Assembly: GCA_016209705.1 (NCBI GenBank)
Contig: JACQVR010000028.1
Coordinates: 1-43,639, forward strand
Length of the DNA: 43,639 nt
From: Planctomycetota bacterium
Lineage (GTDB): Bacteria > Planctomycetota > MHYJ01 > JACPRB01
Direction: 5' to 3'
The notes under the pieces are model-generated. The model was not told the origin of the DNA. It ran no database searches and saw only the letters and a list, made by a program, of their open reading frames with translations. Below are positions 17,728 through 26,062 of this stretch, piece after piece (the stretch's first letter is position 1; every line of letters starts with the position of its first letter). The position numbers were made by a program, and so were the translations under genes.

Positions 17728-18621
17728 TTACTGTCCCATCCAGCGGCGCGCCGGCCAGCGTTGCACACGATGATTCCCGGAGTCGACGACGAACACCTCG
17801 TCGCCCGCCGCGACCGCCGCCCACGGCGTGTCCAATTCGCCCGGCGCGCGGCCCGCGCCTCCGACCGAGCCGAGCGGCCGCCCCTCGGGCGAGAATTTCG
17901 TAATGCGGTGCGTCCCGTATTCGGCGACCAGCAGCTTGCCGCGCGGGTCGATCGACACGGAATACGGATACCGGACGCCGCCCCAGGAAGCGATCCACCG
18001 CCCCTCCGGCGTGAAGACTTGAATCCGGTGGTTGGCCGCGTCCGCCACATAAAGCCGTCGTTCCCCGAGCGCGATGCCCTGGGGCCGTTTGAATTCGCCC
18101 GGCGCCTCGCCGTAACGGCCCCAGCCGCGCCGATAGGTTCCGTCGGGCGCGAAGACCTGGATGCGGTCGTTGCCGCCGAACTCCGCGACGTAGATCGTGC
18201 CGTCGGCCGTGACCGCGAGGCCCACCGGATAGACGAACTGGCCGGGGCCGCGACCTTCGGAGCCGAAGCGGTCGAGCAACCTGCCGTCGGAGGAATAGCG
18301 GAGGATCCGGTGATAGTGGGTGTCGGCCACCAGCACGTCTCCGAGAGGATCAACCGCCAATCCCGTGGGGCGGCCGCGCTCGATCTCCGGCGTCGTCCAT
18401 CCGAGCAGGAAGCGACCGCCGGCGTCGAATTTCTGCACGCGTCCGGTCTTGTCCACGACGTAGAGCCATCCTCGCGGGTCCCACGCCGCCGCCCGCGGCG
18501 TTGCGAACTGTCCCGCTCCCGAACCCGGCCCGCCGATGATCCCGACGGAAAGTTCGGTGGATGGCCGGCCGCAACTCGATGCGGTGAAGCTCAAGATCGC
18601 CAAGGCGCTCACCGTCTTCAT
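17728..18621 (-). CDS. NHL-repeat beta-propeller lipoprotein
   Basis: A 297-residue secreted protein. The N-terminal hydrophobic segment ends in a lipobox-like FTASSC, so it is probably a lipoprotein. The rest is a run of NHL repeats of about 45 residues, each with a D-G-x-hydrophobic-YVAD core and an RIQVF element (for example GRLYVADAANHRIQVFTPEG-type), enough for a six-bladed propeller. The ATG at 18621 overlaps the ATPase TGA by 4 bp, so the protein is made with the iron-type importer. A role as a surface-exposed binding or scaffold partner of that importer is inference; it could equally serve the Bat cluster downstream. An upstream ATG would add 35 residues from the ATPase frame and is rejected. 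Confidence 0.85.
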   Translation of the reverse strand: MKTVSALAILSFTASSCGRPSTELSVGIIGGPGSGAGQFATPRAAAWDPRGWLYVVDKTGRVQKFDAGGRFLLGWTTPEIERGRPTGLAVDPLGDVLVADTHYHRILRYSSDGRLLDRFGSEGRGPGQFVYPVGLAVTADGTIYVAEFGGNDRIQVFAPDGTYRRGWGRYGEAPGEFKRPQGIALGERRLYVADAANHRIQVFTPEGRWIASWGGVRYPYSVSIDPRGKLLVAEYGTHRITKFSPEGRPLGSVGGAGRAPGELDTPWAAVAAGDEVFVVDSGNHRVQRWPARRWMGQ

Positions 18622-19322
18622 GAATCGACCTCGGCTTCGTCGGCGAAGAATGCGCTGACCCATTCGCTTTTCGGGTTTTCTCGCAATTCGGCCACCGTCC
18701 CCGCCTGCTCGATTCTTCCCTGACACAACAGCGCAACGCGCGAGGCGTTCAAGACCGGAGTTTCGAAGTAGTGGCTGACATAAATCGTCGTGATCTCACG
18801 TTCCCGCTGAAGCTCGCGGAGCGTTCCGGCCAGAGCGCGGCGCAGCACGGGATCGAGGCTCGAAAAAGGTTCGTCAAGGAGGAGGAGCCGCGGGGAGCGC
18901 GCCACCGCTCGGGCCAGAGCGAGACGCTGTTGCTCGCCGCCGGACAGCTCGTGAGGGCGCATGCGCTCGAGTCCGGTCAAGCCGAACCGCTCGACGAGCT
19001 CGCCGGCGGCGTCGCCGCCCACTTCGGACAGGTGGTCATGAACCGAAAGGTAGGGCCAAAGCGCGAGATCTTGGAAGACCATGCCCACGTCGCGATGCCG
19101 GGGCGGGATGGAGGCGGCGTCGCACCCGTCGAACAGGATCTCTCCGCCCTCCGGACGATCGAGTCCCGCGATCAGGCGAAGCAGCGTCGTCTTGCCGGAG
19201 CCCGAAGGCCCGACCAACGCCAGCCACTCTCCGGCGGCGACGTCCAGATGGATCGCCCGCAGCACCACGCGCCCGCCGAGCGATTTAGACAGCGATCGGA
19301 TTCCGACGGAAACACCCGACAT
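18618..19322 (-). CDS. Iron-type ABC importer ATPase
   Basis: A 234-residue ATPase of the FbpC/PotA-like importer branch. Walker A GPSGSGKT near residue 39, Q-loop MVFQDLALWPYL, signature LSGGEQQRLALARA, Walker B LLLLDEPFSSLDP and switch SHYF are all intact. It is shorter than full FbpC proteins (~350) and lacks the C-terminal TOBE domain. The ATG lies 38 bp inside the permease gene with GGAG 8 bases before it. With the binding protein and fused permease upstream it makes a complete importer. Confidence 0.92.
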   Translation of the reverse strand: MSGVSVGIRSLSKSLGGRVVLRAIHLDVAAGEWLALVGPSGSGKTTLLRLIAGLDRPEGGEILFDGCDAASIPPRHRDVGMVFQDLALWPYLSVHDHLSEVGGDAAGELVERFGLTGLERMRPHELSGGEQQRLALARAVARSPRLLLLDEPFSSLDPVLRRALAGTLRELQREREITTIYVSHYFETPVLNASRVALLCQGRIEQAGTVAELRENPKSEWVSAFFADEAEVDS

Positions 19323-20685
19323 GGACGAGGCTCCATACGGCGCCGACGGTCCCCACGAGCATGAGGGACAGCGACGCCACCGTTTCGTCGTACCCGTAGT
19401 GCATCCAGTTGAAGAGGTGCAGGGCGACGGTCTGCCGCCCCGGCGGACTCAGCAGAACGGCCGGACCGATCTCGGCCAGCGCGAGGAAGAAGACGATCGC
19501 GCCGGCCGCCAGCGCCTTCGGGAGCGCGGCGGGCAGCACGATCTTGCGCCAGATCCGCGCCCGCGACATTCCCGACAGCTCTCCCGCTTCGATGTGGGAA
19601 CGTTCGACGGCATCCCTCAACGGCAGCCAGGCGACCGCCGCGAAGCGGCTCATCAGCGCCAGCGCCAGGAGCGCTCCGCTGTCCATGAACCACAGCGGCA
19701 GGCCGAGCCGGCCGCTGAGGGCCGCGAGTCCAAGGGCGGGTACGATGCCGGGAAGAAACAACGCCGCCAGCCACAGAGGCTCCATCGCCGACCGGCGTGC
19801 GGAAAGGGAAGACCACGTCACGAGGATGGCCGCCACGGCGGCGGCCACTCCCGCGCTCCAGACGATCGAGACGCCGAAATCGGCCCAGACGCTCAGAACG
19901 GCCGACAGGGTTCCCGCGCGGTTCACGAACAACGCGACGGGCAATCCGAATGAAAGGATCCATGCCGCCGTCGCGATGACCCAGGCGCCCGCGGTCAAGG
20001 CGGGCGTGCGCGGAAATCGTGCCGCTCCGGCCTTCGGAATGAGCGGAATGCGCCGGACCCATATCGCGAAGGCGAGCGCCGCGAGGATCATGGGAAGGCC
20101 GGCCCACGCCGCGGCGGCGAATTGAAACGCGCTCAGGCGTTCATAGATCACGACGGAGAGGGTCGGAACGGCGAACGTCGCCGGCACCGTGAACTCCGAG
20201 GCGGACAGCAGGAATACGATTCCGGCCGCGGCCAGGAGCGGACGGCGCGCATGCGGCCACACGACAAGCCTCAGGATCTGCGTCCGTGAAAGCTGCAAGT
20301 CCGCGGCGTCCAGATGAGGGCGAGGAATACGGGCCAGCGCCGCGCCGACGGCCAGCGCCACCACGGGCCAGTACACGGCCCCATGAATCACGGCGCATCC
20401 GAAGAGACCCGGGATAGGCAACCCTAATGCCATCCAACACGCGGCCGCCAGGAGCGTCGGGAGGAGCAGCGGAAGCGCGGCGAGCGATCGGACAGGTCCG
20501 CCGCCGGCAAGGAACCATCCCGCGGGAACGCCCACCGCAATGCTCAGCGCGGCCGTGCTCGCTGCGCCGGCCAGCGTCAGTCCCCAGGCTCGCGCGGGGA
20601 ATACGAATTCCCCGGAGCCGGAAATCGCCTCGAGCGCGAATCCCGCGAGCGGGAGGAGCAAGAGGAGGCCGAACGCTCTGGTCAT
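19285..20685 (-). CDS. Iron-type ABC importer permease, two fused permease domains
   Basis: A 466-residue permease with about twelve hydrophobic segments. It is composed of two BPD_transp_1 units, as in FbpB of ferric-iron importers; EAA-type coupling loops are visible as DAADLQLSRTQILRLVVWPH (about residue 126) and EAGELSGMSRARIWRKIVLP (about residue 365). Its ATG overlaps the binding-protein TGA by 4 bp. Related fused permeases also serve thiamine or other small cations, so iron is the likely but not certain substrate. Confidence 0.9.
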   Translation of the reverse strand: MTRAFGLLLLLPLAGFALEAISGSGEFVFPARAWGLTLAGAASTAALSIAVGVPAGWFLAGGGPVRSLAALPLLLPTLLAAACWMALGLPIPGLFGCAVIHGAVYWPVVALAVGAALARIPRPHLDAADLQLSRTQILRLVVWPHARRPLLAAAGIVFLLSASEFTVPATFAVPTLSVVIYERLSAFQFAAAAWAGLPMILAALAFAIWVRRIPLIPKAGAARFPRTPALTAGAWVIATAAWILSFGLPVALFVNRAGTLSAVLSVWADFGVSIVWSAGVAAAVAAILVTWSSLSARRSAMEPLWLAALFLPGIVPALGLAALSGRLGLPLWFMDSGALLALALMSRFAAVAWLPLRDAVERSHIEAGELSGMSRARIWRKIVLPAALPKALAAGAIVFFLALAEIGPAVLLSPPGRQTVALHLFNWMHYGYDETVASLSLMLVGTVGAVWSLVHVGCFRRNPIAV

Positions 20686-21677
20686 GATGCGAAGAGACTC
20701 CGTACCTTTTCGAGAAATACTTCCGGCGGCTCAAGCCGGGACCAATCAACATTCATTATTTTCAGGCGCTCCAGCAAGGGCATCCCTTCCGGCCCGGGCA
20801 CTTCAGGACGAACGGGAATCTGTCGCGCCCGGCCGCTGGCCAGCCGGCCTTCCGTTTCCGATCGGAGCAAGTAATCGATGAATGCGCGGCCGCACGTGGA
20901 ATGGGGAGCGCCTCGAATCAAGGCGACCGAGTTCGGAATGATGAGCGTTCCCGTCACGTCCTGATCCGGAAAGACCATCGCGACCGGATCGCCGCGCTCC
21001 TTGCCGATCCACACGTCGTCGGAATCGGTGAGTCCGACATCGCAGTCCCCGCGGGCGACGAGATCCCGCACGTGCGAGTTGCCTCCCACCAGGCGTACGC
21101 CGTTGGATCGGAGCGCTTCGAGCAGCCTCAAGGTCGCCGCCTCGCCGCGAACGTGGAAGAGAGCCGCCACATGCGTGGCGGTGGTGCCAAACAGCGGATT
21201 CGCCATGGCGACCCGACCTTTCCACGGAGGCCGCGTCAACTCCTCCAGCGTCGCGGGGGGTTCCTGGACGCGATTCGTGTTGTAGACGATGACGCGCGCG
21301 CGGGCGCCGAACCCGGTCCACGCGCCGTCGGGATCGCGCCATGACGCGCCGATGCCCTCCGCCGTCGGGGGCCGATACGGGCTTAAAATTCCCTCCCGAT
21401 CCAGAAGCGCCGTTCGCGAGCATTCGCCGTTCCAGAAGACGTCCGCGCGCGGGCTCCCGCGTTCGGCCAGAAGGCGGTGAACCAGGCCCAGCGTCTTGGC
21501 CTCTTCCGTGTCGTACACGGCTCGAACCGCGATGCCGGTCTCCCGCGTGAAGGCCTCGAAGATTCCGCGCGCGTAGATCTCGTCGACCGAGGCGTAGACG
21601 ACAACCTCTCGCGATCCCCGGGAGCAGGCGTGCGAAGCCAGAGCCGCCGCCGCAGCGAAGAGGCAAGCAAATTTCAT
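20682..21677 (-). CDS. ABC importer substrate-binding lipoprotein (Fe3+ type)
   Basis: A 331-residue extracellular solute-binding protein of the FbpA/AfuA type. The signal peptide ends at ALASHAC, giving a probable lipidated Cys. The mature protein starts with VVVYASVDEIYARGIFEAF, the classic first strand and helix of this fold, and GEAAT, DVGLTDSDDVW and FPDQDVTGTLIIPNS follow in the family order. Residues that bind iron in FbpA (two Tyr near the C-terminal lobe) are not obvious, so the ligand might be a different metal or a metal-chelate. First gene of the importer operon; a CACGGAG-type repeat lies just upstream. Confidence 0.88.
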   Translation of the reverse strand: MKFACLFAAAAALASHACSRGSREVVVYASVDEIYARGIFEAFTRETGIAVRAVYDTEEAKTLGLVHRLLAERGSPRADVFWNGECSRTALLDREGILSPYRPPTAEGIGASWRDPDGAWTGFGARARVIVYNTNRVQEPPATLEELTRPPWKGRVAMANPLFGTTATHVAALFHVRGEAATLRLLEALRSNGVRLVGGNSHVRDLVARGDCDVGLTDSDDVWIGKERGDPVAMVFPDQDVTGTLIIPNSVALIRGAPHSTCGRAFIDYLLRSETEGRLASGRARQIPVRPEVPGPEGMPLLERLKIMNVDWSRLEPPEVFLEKVRSLFAS

Positions 21678-21712
21678 GAAGGCTTTTTCGATTCAAAGAA
21701 GCTATTTCATAA

Positions 21713-21812
21713 CCGTGACCCGGGGAGGTCACGGAGGAGTCGGAGTGCACGGAAAAGAATTTCCACCACGGAGATTTTTCTCCGCGACCTCCGATTTCTC
21801 CGGGAGCTCGGA
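21713..21812. repeat. CACGGAG-type dispersed repeat, copy 1
   Basis: The 189-bp gap upstream of the binding-protein gene contains GGTCACGGAGGAGTCGGAG, TGCACGGAAAAG, CCACCACGGAG and then the complementary set TTTCTCCGCGACCTCCGA and TTTCTCCGGGAGCTC. This is an imperfect inverted repeat of the CACGGAG/CTCCGTG kind, also present at 30205-30440. Confidence 0.55.
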
Positions 21813-21866
21813 CCGGGAATTCTTGCGACAGGTCCCATCACCGAGCACGCCGAGATCGGCGAGAGT

Positions 21867-22271
21867 TTACCGCTCTCCTTTGATCGAGTCGAAATACTCG
21901 CGAACGAAGTCACGATATGAGGCGGGCACCTTCTGGTTCGAGAGCGCGTCCATGGCTTCCCGCGCATACGCCGCCTGCACTTCGGCGTATTGCGCGGCGG
22001 CCTCGCCCTTCGGAGGGTCGCCCTTCATCGTATAGGCGCCGACGTAGACGCCCTGGCCGAGCTGCGAGGGCAGTTTGGTTTTTTCCACGCCGACGTCGTG
22101 GGGATTTTCCGGAGCCTGGCCTCCTTGACCCTGTCCTCGATTGGCGAATGCGCCGCCGGATCCCTCGGAATCACCTTCCGCCCAACCTCTTCCTCGGCCG
22201 CGACCGCGACCGAATCCGCCCGGTCAGCCCGAGCCTTCGCCCTCTCAGCCTGAGGGGCCCGCGTCCTTTCC
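21867..22271 (-). other. In-frame C-terminal continuation beyond three TGA codons
   Basis: The frame of the upstream coiled-coil gene stays open in protein-like composition after its first TGA (22272-22274). It crosses TGA again at 22245-22247 and 22224-22226, then runs 118 codons to TAA. The segment reads Gly/Arg-rich (GGFGRGRGRGRGW), then AFANRGQGQGG, and ends with a folded-looking domain (LPSQLGQGVYVGAYTMKGD to REYFDSIKGER) of a type that ends long coiled-coil proteins in such operons. Read separately it could only start at a GTG without a ribosome site, so I take it as part of the upstream protein, joined by recoding or separated by recent mutation. Confidence 0.6.
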
Positions 22272-23444
22272 TCAGCTCGGGCAGCGATGTTGGTCCTTCG
22301 CCAGCGCGTCGGCGAGGCCCTCCAGATCCTTGAGCGCTTCGGCGAGCGCCTCGTTTTCCACCAGGTCGCCGTCCAGACCGCTCATGGCTTGCTGGAGGTC
22401 GTCCATCATCGACTCGTCGCCCTGCGCGAGTCCCTGCATCGCCTTCGCGAGCGCTTTCTCGAATTCGGACAGATCCTTGCCTTCACCGAGCCGCTTCTTC
22501 AACGCCTCGATCTGCTTGCGGAGCTTCTCCTTTTCGGCTTGGCTAAGTTTTCCCTCCTGCAAGGCATTGCGCATCTTCGCCAGCTCGTGCGCCGCCTCGC
22601 GGAACCGGCCCTGCCGGATCTTGGCGCCCAGCTCGCCGGCTTCGCCTCCGGCCTTCAGCGCGGCTTTCCGGAGCTTCTCCGCGAGCGCCTCCGATTTGTT
22701 CAAGCCCTCCTTCATCTTTCGAAGCTCGTCCGCCGCGTTGGAGATCTTCGCCAGCGCCTCCTTCTTCGGAAGCGGTGGATCCTGCTTGAGATCTTTGGCG
22801 AGCTCGTCGATTTTCGAAATGGCTTGCTTCACCTTTTCCAGCGGCCGGTCGGATTTCGAGAGATCTTTCTTCTTCTGTTCCAACTTCTCGATCGCGACCG
22901 CCATCTCTTTCTTCTCTTGACCCTCCTTCTCGGCCCGCTCTCGGATTCCCAGGAGGTCGAGCGCCGGCATCCAGAGCGTGGCGGCGACGACCGCCGCGGC
23001 GACGAGTGGCGCGAACTTGAATTCTCGCGGCGCGCGCAACGGGAAGAGCCGGGAGGGCGCACTTTCGGCGAGCCGGATGCGAACATCTTCAATCAGCGCG
23101 TGCTCCATCGAATGGGATACTGTGGGGAGGGCGAGGGCGCTGGAGAGCCGTTCCTTCCATCCGGCGCTCGCGTCGGCGGCGCCGGCGGCTTCGAGCAACC
23201 CCATGCGCGGCAAGAGCGCGCCGGCGATGCCGCCTAGGATGACGATGCCAAGGAGCGCCAAGGCGGTTTCCGCAGCCGGCAGCGGGAAAGCCAGGAGCTT
23301 GCCCACCAGGATCCAGACGAACACGGCGCAAAGCGCGTAGAAAAACACCTGAAGCATCCGGCGCAGGCCGCGAACCATCATCAGTCGGCGCCGCGCGCGG
23401 CGCGTGTAGCGGATCAGATCCCGACAAGCGCTGTCCGGACCCAT
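22272..23444 (-). CDS. Coiled-coil membrane protein downstream of ABC module B
   Basis: A 390-residue product to the first TGA, or 525 residues if three TGA codons are read through. An Arg-rich N-terminus is followed by TM helices at about 29-50 and 57-75, a linker with a third hydrophobic segment near 152-170, and a long Lys/Glu/Ala-rich coiled coil (about 175-380). It ends DQHRCPS-TGA, then GKDAGPSG-TGA and EGEGSG-TGA-PGG. If the TGAs are selenocysteine (or mutated Cys) the segment would be a Cys/Gly-rich CxxU-type site. The ATG has GGAGG 6 bases upstream and lies 15 bp beyond the permease stop, so it belongs to ABC module B. Function not recognised; a periplasm- or cytoplasm-spanning partner of the ABC system is likely. 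Confidence 0.8.
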   Translation of the reverse strand: MGPDSACRDLIRYTRRARRRLMMVRGLRRMLQVFFYALCAVFVWILVGKLLAFPLPAAETALALLGIVILGGIAGALLPRMGLLEAAGAADASAGWKERLSSALALPTVSHSMEHALIEDVRIRLAESAPSRLFPLRAPREFKFAPLVAAAVVAATLWMPALDLLGIRERAEKEGQEKKEMAVAIEKLEQKKKDLSKSDRPLEKVKQAISKIDELAKDLKQDPPLPKKEALAKISNAADELRKMKEGLNKSEALAEKLRKAALKAGGEAGELGAKIRQGRFREAAHELAKMRNALQEGKLSQAEKEKLRKQIEALKKRLGEGKDLSEFEKALAKAMQGLAQGDESMMDDLQQAMSGLDGDLVENEALAEALKDLEGLADALAKDQHRCPS

Positions 23445-23459
23445 GGTAACCTCCGCGTC

Positions 23460-25145
23460 CTATCGTTTCTGCAATCGGCTTTCGCAAACTCCCGCAAGGA
23501 TGGCCGAAGCGAGCGCATAAATCACGCCCAGGGAAGCGGCGTGCTGCCAGCCATCAGGAGGGTTGTATCTTACCAGGGTGCGCAAATACATGAACGGGCT
23601 CGTGGCCCACAGGAAGGGCTCAACCAATACTTGCCTGCGGAACGGGCTACGCTGCGACACTTCCATGATTGCCAGAGCCGTGGGGATCACGGCCAGGATG
23701 AGGACGAGCACCATCAACGTCAAGAAATACGCCTTGCGGGTCTGGCCGACCATCTGCGAGAAGAAAAGTCCGACACAGATCGTGAAACCCCCGAAGATCA
23801 GCGTTGAAAAGAGCAGGGAACCGAACCTCCCTTCGGAGAACACGAAAAGAAGGAGGCAGAAAAAGCAAAGCGTGAGCACCGGGACGGCCACGTTCAGGAA
23901 AGCCCCGGCCAGTTTGGCGCCAAGGATCTGGCCTGCGCCCATCGGCGTGGTGAGCAGGAGATCCCATTTCTTTTCTTCTTTCTCCTTGGTGAACGCGGCC
24001 GCGCCCGCACCTACGCATGCCAGAATCCAAATGACCATGAGGATGAGATAGATCGAAATGAATACCATCTCATCCCAGCGTTTCTGCAACGCCATGCTGA
24101 ACAGGAGGGTAAGGCCGCCGAGCACGACAACCCCGATTCGAACGAGATAATGCACCCGGCCCGTGATCTGAGAGCGGAATTCCTTCCAGAGACACGGGTT
24201 GAAATCCCAGACATCGCCGCCGACTTTCCATATTCTGACGCCGAGACGGGAAGATTCGAAGATCCGGTCAAGGCGCTCAAAGAACCTCCGAATCAGCGGC
24301 GGGCGCGGCACGCTCTTGATGAGCCATCTCAGCCGCAGTGAGGTGACACCCAGGCAGAGCGCCGCCAGGAAAATGGAGACGCACGAGGAGGATATCCAGG
24401 AATACTCCAGGACATTCGCGCTCCGCGCGGTTCGCCCGAGGACGGCCGCGAACGCATAAACCGGATGAGCCCACGGCGCCCACTCCGGGAACCGGCCATT
24501 ACCGAGAAAAAATTCCACCGTGACCGGGACCAGCGCATACAGGATCATTCCCAGCGTGCCCAGTAGAAGGCTCTGATAGGCGTGACGGGTCAGTGACGAA
24601 CAGAGGATAGCGAACGCGGCGCAAAGGACGGCCGTGGAAAGCGTGAGCGCCGTCACGCGGAGGAGGTCCCCCGGTTCGACGCCGCCCATGTAGATGCCGA
24701 GCGCCAGGACGGGAATGCCCGATACGAGGATGATCGCCGTATAGCCGACGGCCGATTTCCATTTGCCCCAGACGATGCGCCGCGAAATCAGCGGCGTGAT
24801 CGCCAGAATGCCCAGTGTCCCTTCGCGGACTTCCTTGGAAATGAGGTCGGAGCCGGCGATGACCGCCACGAGGGCCAGCAATACGTACTGCACCGCGCTG
24901 AAGCCGACGAAGAGCTCCCGCCCGAATTGAGCGTACATCGAGTAGTCCATTTGCCCGGTGAACGCAAAGTACCTCAGCAGGTTCTCTTCGAATGTTTTCC
25001 ACATGGACCAGACGGCCAGCGTGAGGACGCCAACGTAAACGGCGCGGAAGGCGTAGGTTTGCCAGCGCCGGCTGATCCCGTAGAACTCCTTGCGCATCAC
25101 GGGATCGAGGCCGAACGTCTCCCAGGCCGCCTTGAGCGTCTTCAC
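23460..25145 (-). CDS. ABC module B: ABC-2 type permease
   Basis: A 561-residue inner-membrane permease with about twelve hydrophobic segments. DPVMRKEFYGISRRWQTYAFR at the N-terminus matches the start of the module A permease (DPVTAKELWGLSRLR), and KEVREGTLGILAITPLISRR matches its first ABC-2 motif; the second half repeats the pattern with KEKEEKKWDLLLTTPMG. The GTG start overlaps the ATPase TGA (GTGA). Together with the ATPase and the 671-residue protein it forms a coupled exporter-like unit. The substrate is not known. Confidence 0.9.
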   Translation of the reverse strand: MKTLKAAWETFGLDPVMRKEFYGISRRWQTYAFRAVYVGVLTLAVWSMWKTFEENLLRYFAFTGQMDYSMYAQFGRELFVGFSAVQYVLLALVAVIAGSDLISKEVREGTLGILAITPLISRRIVWGKWKSAVGYTAIILVSGIPVLALGIYMGGVEPGDLLRVTALTLSTAVLCAAFAILCSSLTRHAYQSLLLGTLGMILYALVPVTVEFFLGNGRFPEWAPWAHPVYAFAAVLGRTARSANVLEYSWISSSCVSIFLAALCLGVTSLRLRWLIKSVPRPPLIRRFFERLDRIFESSRLGVRIWKVGGDVWDFNPCLWKEFRSQITGRVHYLVRIGVVVLGGLTLLFSMALQKRWDEMVFISIYLILMVIWILACVGAGAAAFTKEKEEKKWDLLLTTPMGAGQILGAKLAGAFLNVAVPVLTLCFFCLLLFVFSEGRFGSLLFSTLIFGGFTICVGLFFSQMVGQTRKAYFLTLMVLVLILAVIPTALAIMEVSQRSPFRRQVLVEPFLWATSPFMYLRTLVRYNPPDGWQHAASLGVIYALASAILAGVCESRLQKR

Positions 25146-26062
25146 GAAACCTCGCCCTTCGTCAGCCTCATAAACGCGTCCTCCAGCGTCACGTCTTCGC
25201 GGTGGAACGTCCTCAATCTCAATCCTTCCTGCACGAGAATGCGGGGAATCGCGTCCGGTTCATGGCCGTCCGTTGAAACCAGGATGTGGCCGTTGTTCAG
25301 CTCGGCGCGCCGTACGAAGGCCTGCTGCCGGAGCACCGCCAGCGCCCGTTCGGTCTCGCCGGCGACTTCGACGATCCATACATCGCCGCTCTGGACCATC
25401 TCCATGGCCTTGGAGATCTCGCCCGCGTAGAGCAGCTTGCCCTTCTCGATGAGTCCGATCTTGTTGCACAAGTCCGCCAGGTCGGCCAGGATGTGGGACG
25501 AGATCAGGATCGTCTTGCCCATCCGCCGCAGCTCCTTCAGCAATTCGCGGATTTCGATGCGCGCGCGAGGATCCAGGCCGGAAGCGGGTTCGTCCAGAAG
25601 CAAGACTTTGGGATCGTGGACCAGCACGCGCGCCAGCCCCAGCCTCTGCTGCATGCCGCGGGAAAGGGTGCCGATGATCTCTTCTTTCTTTCCGGCGAGA
25701 TCGGTCAGTTCCAGGACGCCCTGGACGATCTGCGCGCGCCGGGGGTTCTTGACGCCGTACGCGGCGGCGAAGAATTCCAGATACTCGCGAACCCGCATGT
25801 CCTCGTACACGCCGAAAAAATCCGGTAGGTAGCCGATGAGGCGGCGTATCTTGGGCTCGCCCGTGGACACGAGGCAGCCGTCGATGGTCGCGGAGCCGGT
25901 CGTGGGTTTGAGTAGCGTGGCGAGGATCCGGATGAGCGTCGTCTTTCCGGCGCCGTTGGGACCGATCAAGCCGAACATGTCGCCGGCGTCGATGGTCAGC
26001 GAGACGTCGCTCAGCGCCCACGTCGCGCCGTAGTGTTTGCTCAAATGCGTGACGTTAATCAT
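25142..26062 (-). CDS. ABC module B: ABC-2 type ATPase subunit
   Basis: A 306-residue ATPase with Walker A GPNGAGKT, signature LSRGMQQRLGLAR, Walker B VLLLDEPASGLDP and switch SSHIL. The Q-loop is YLPDFFG, again with Asp for Gln. From the signature to the end of the nucleotide-binding domain it differs from the module A ATPase at only a handful of positions, which argues for duplication within this lineage. The ATG at 26062 sits inside the 3' end of the large membrane-protein gene (8-bp overlap). A TTG three codons upstream is possible but less likely. Confidence 0.93.
   Translation of the reverse strand: MINVTHLSKHYGATWALSDVSLTIDAGDMFGLIGPNGAGKTTLIRILATLLKPTTGSATIDGCLVSTGEPKIRRLIGYLPDFFGVYEDMRVREYLEFFAAAYGVKNPRRAQIVQGVLELTDLAGKKEEIIGTLSRGMQQRLGLARVLVHDPKVLLLDEPASGLDPRARIEIRELLKELRRMGKTILISSHILADLADLCNKIGLIEKGKLLYAGEISKAMEMVQSGDVWIVEVAGETERALAVLRQQAFVRRAELNNGHILVSTDGHEPDAIPRILVQEGLRLRTFHREDVTLEDAFMRLTKGEVS

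Noticed and set aside
21867..22088. Separate 73-residue gene starting at a GTG
   Set aside because: No ribosome site precedes the GTG, and protein-like sequence continues upstream in the same frame toward the coiled-coil gene.
22224..22274. Genome-wide reassignment of TGA (as Trp or Gly)
   Set aside because: Most genes here end at TGA with ATGA, GTGA or TTGA overlaps and have no internal TGA; only two genes contain in-frame TGA, so only local recoding or mutation is possible.
23460..25145. Module B permease and ATPase as a drug-resistance exporter
   Set aside because: The ABC-2 motifs are common to many exporters, and coupling with the amidotransferase-like membrane protein and coiled-coil protein argues for a dedicated envelope system instead.
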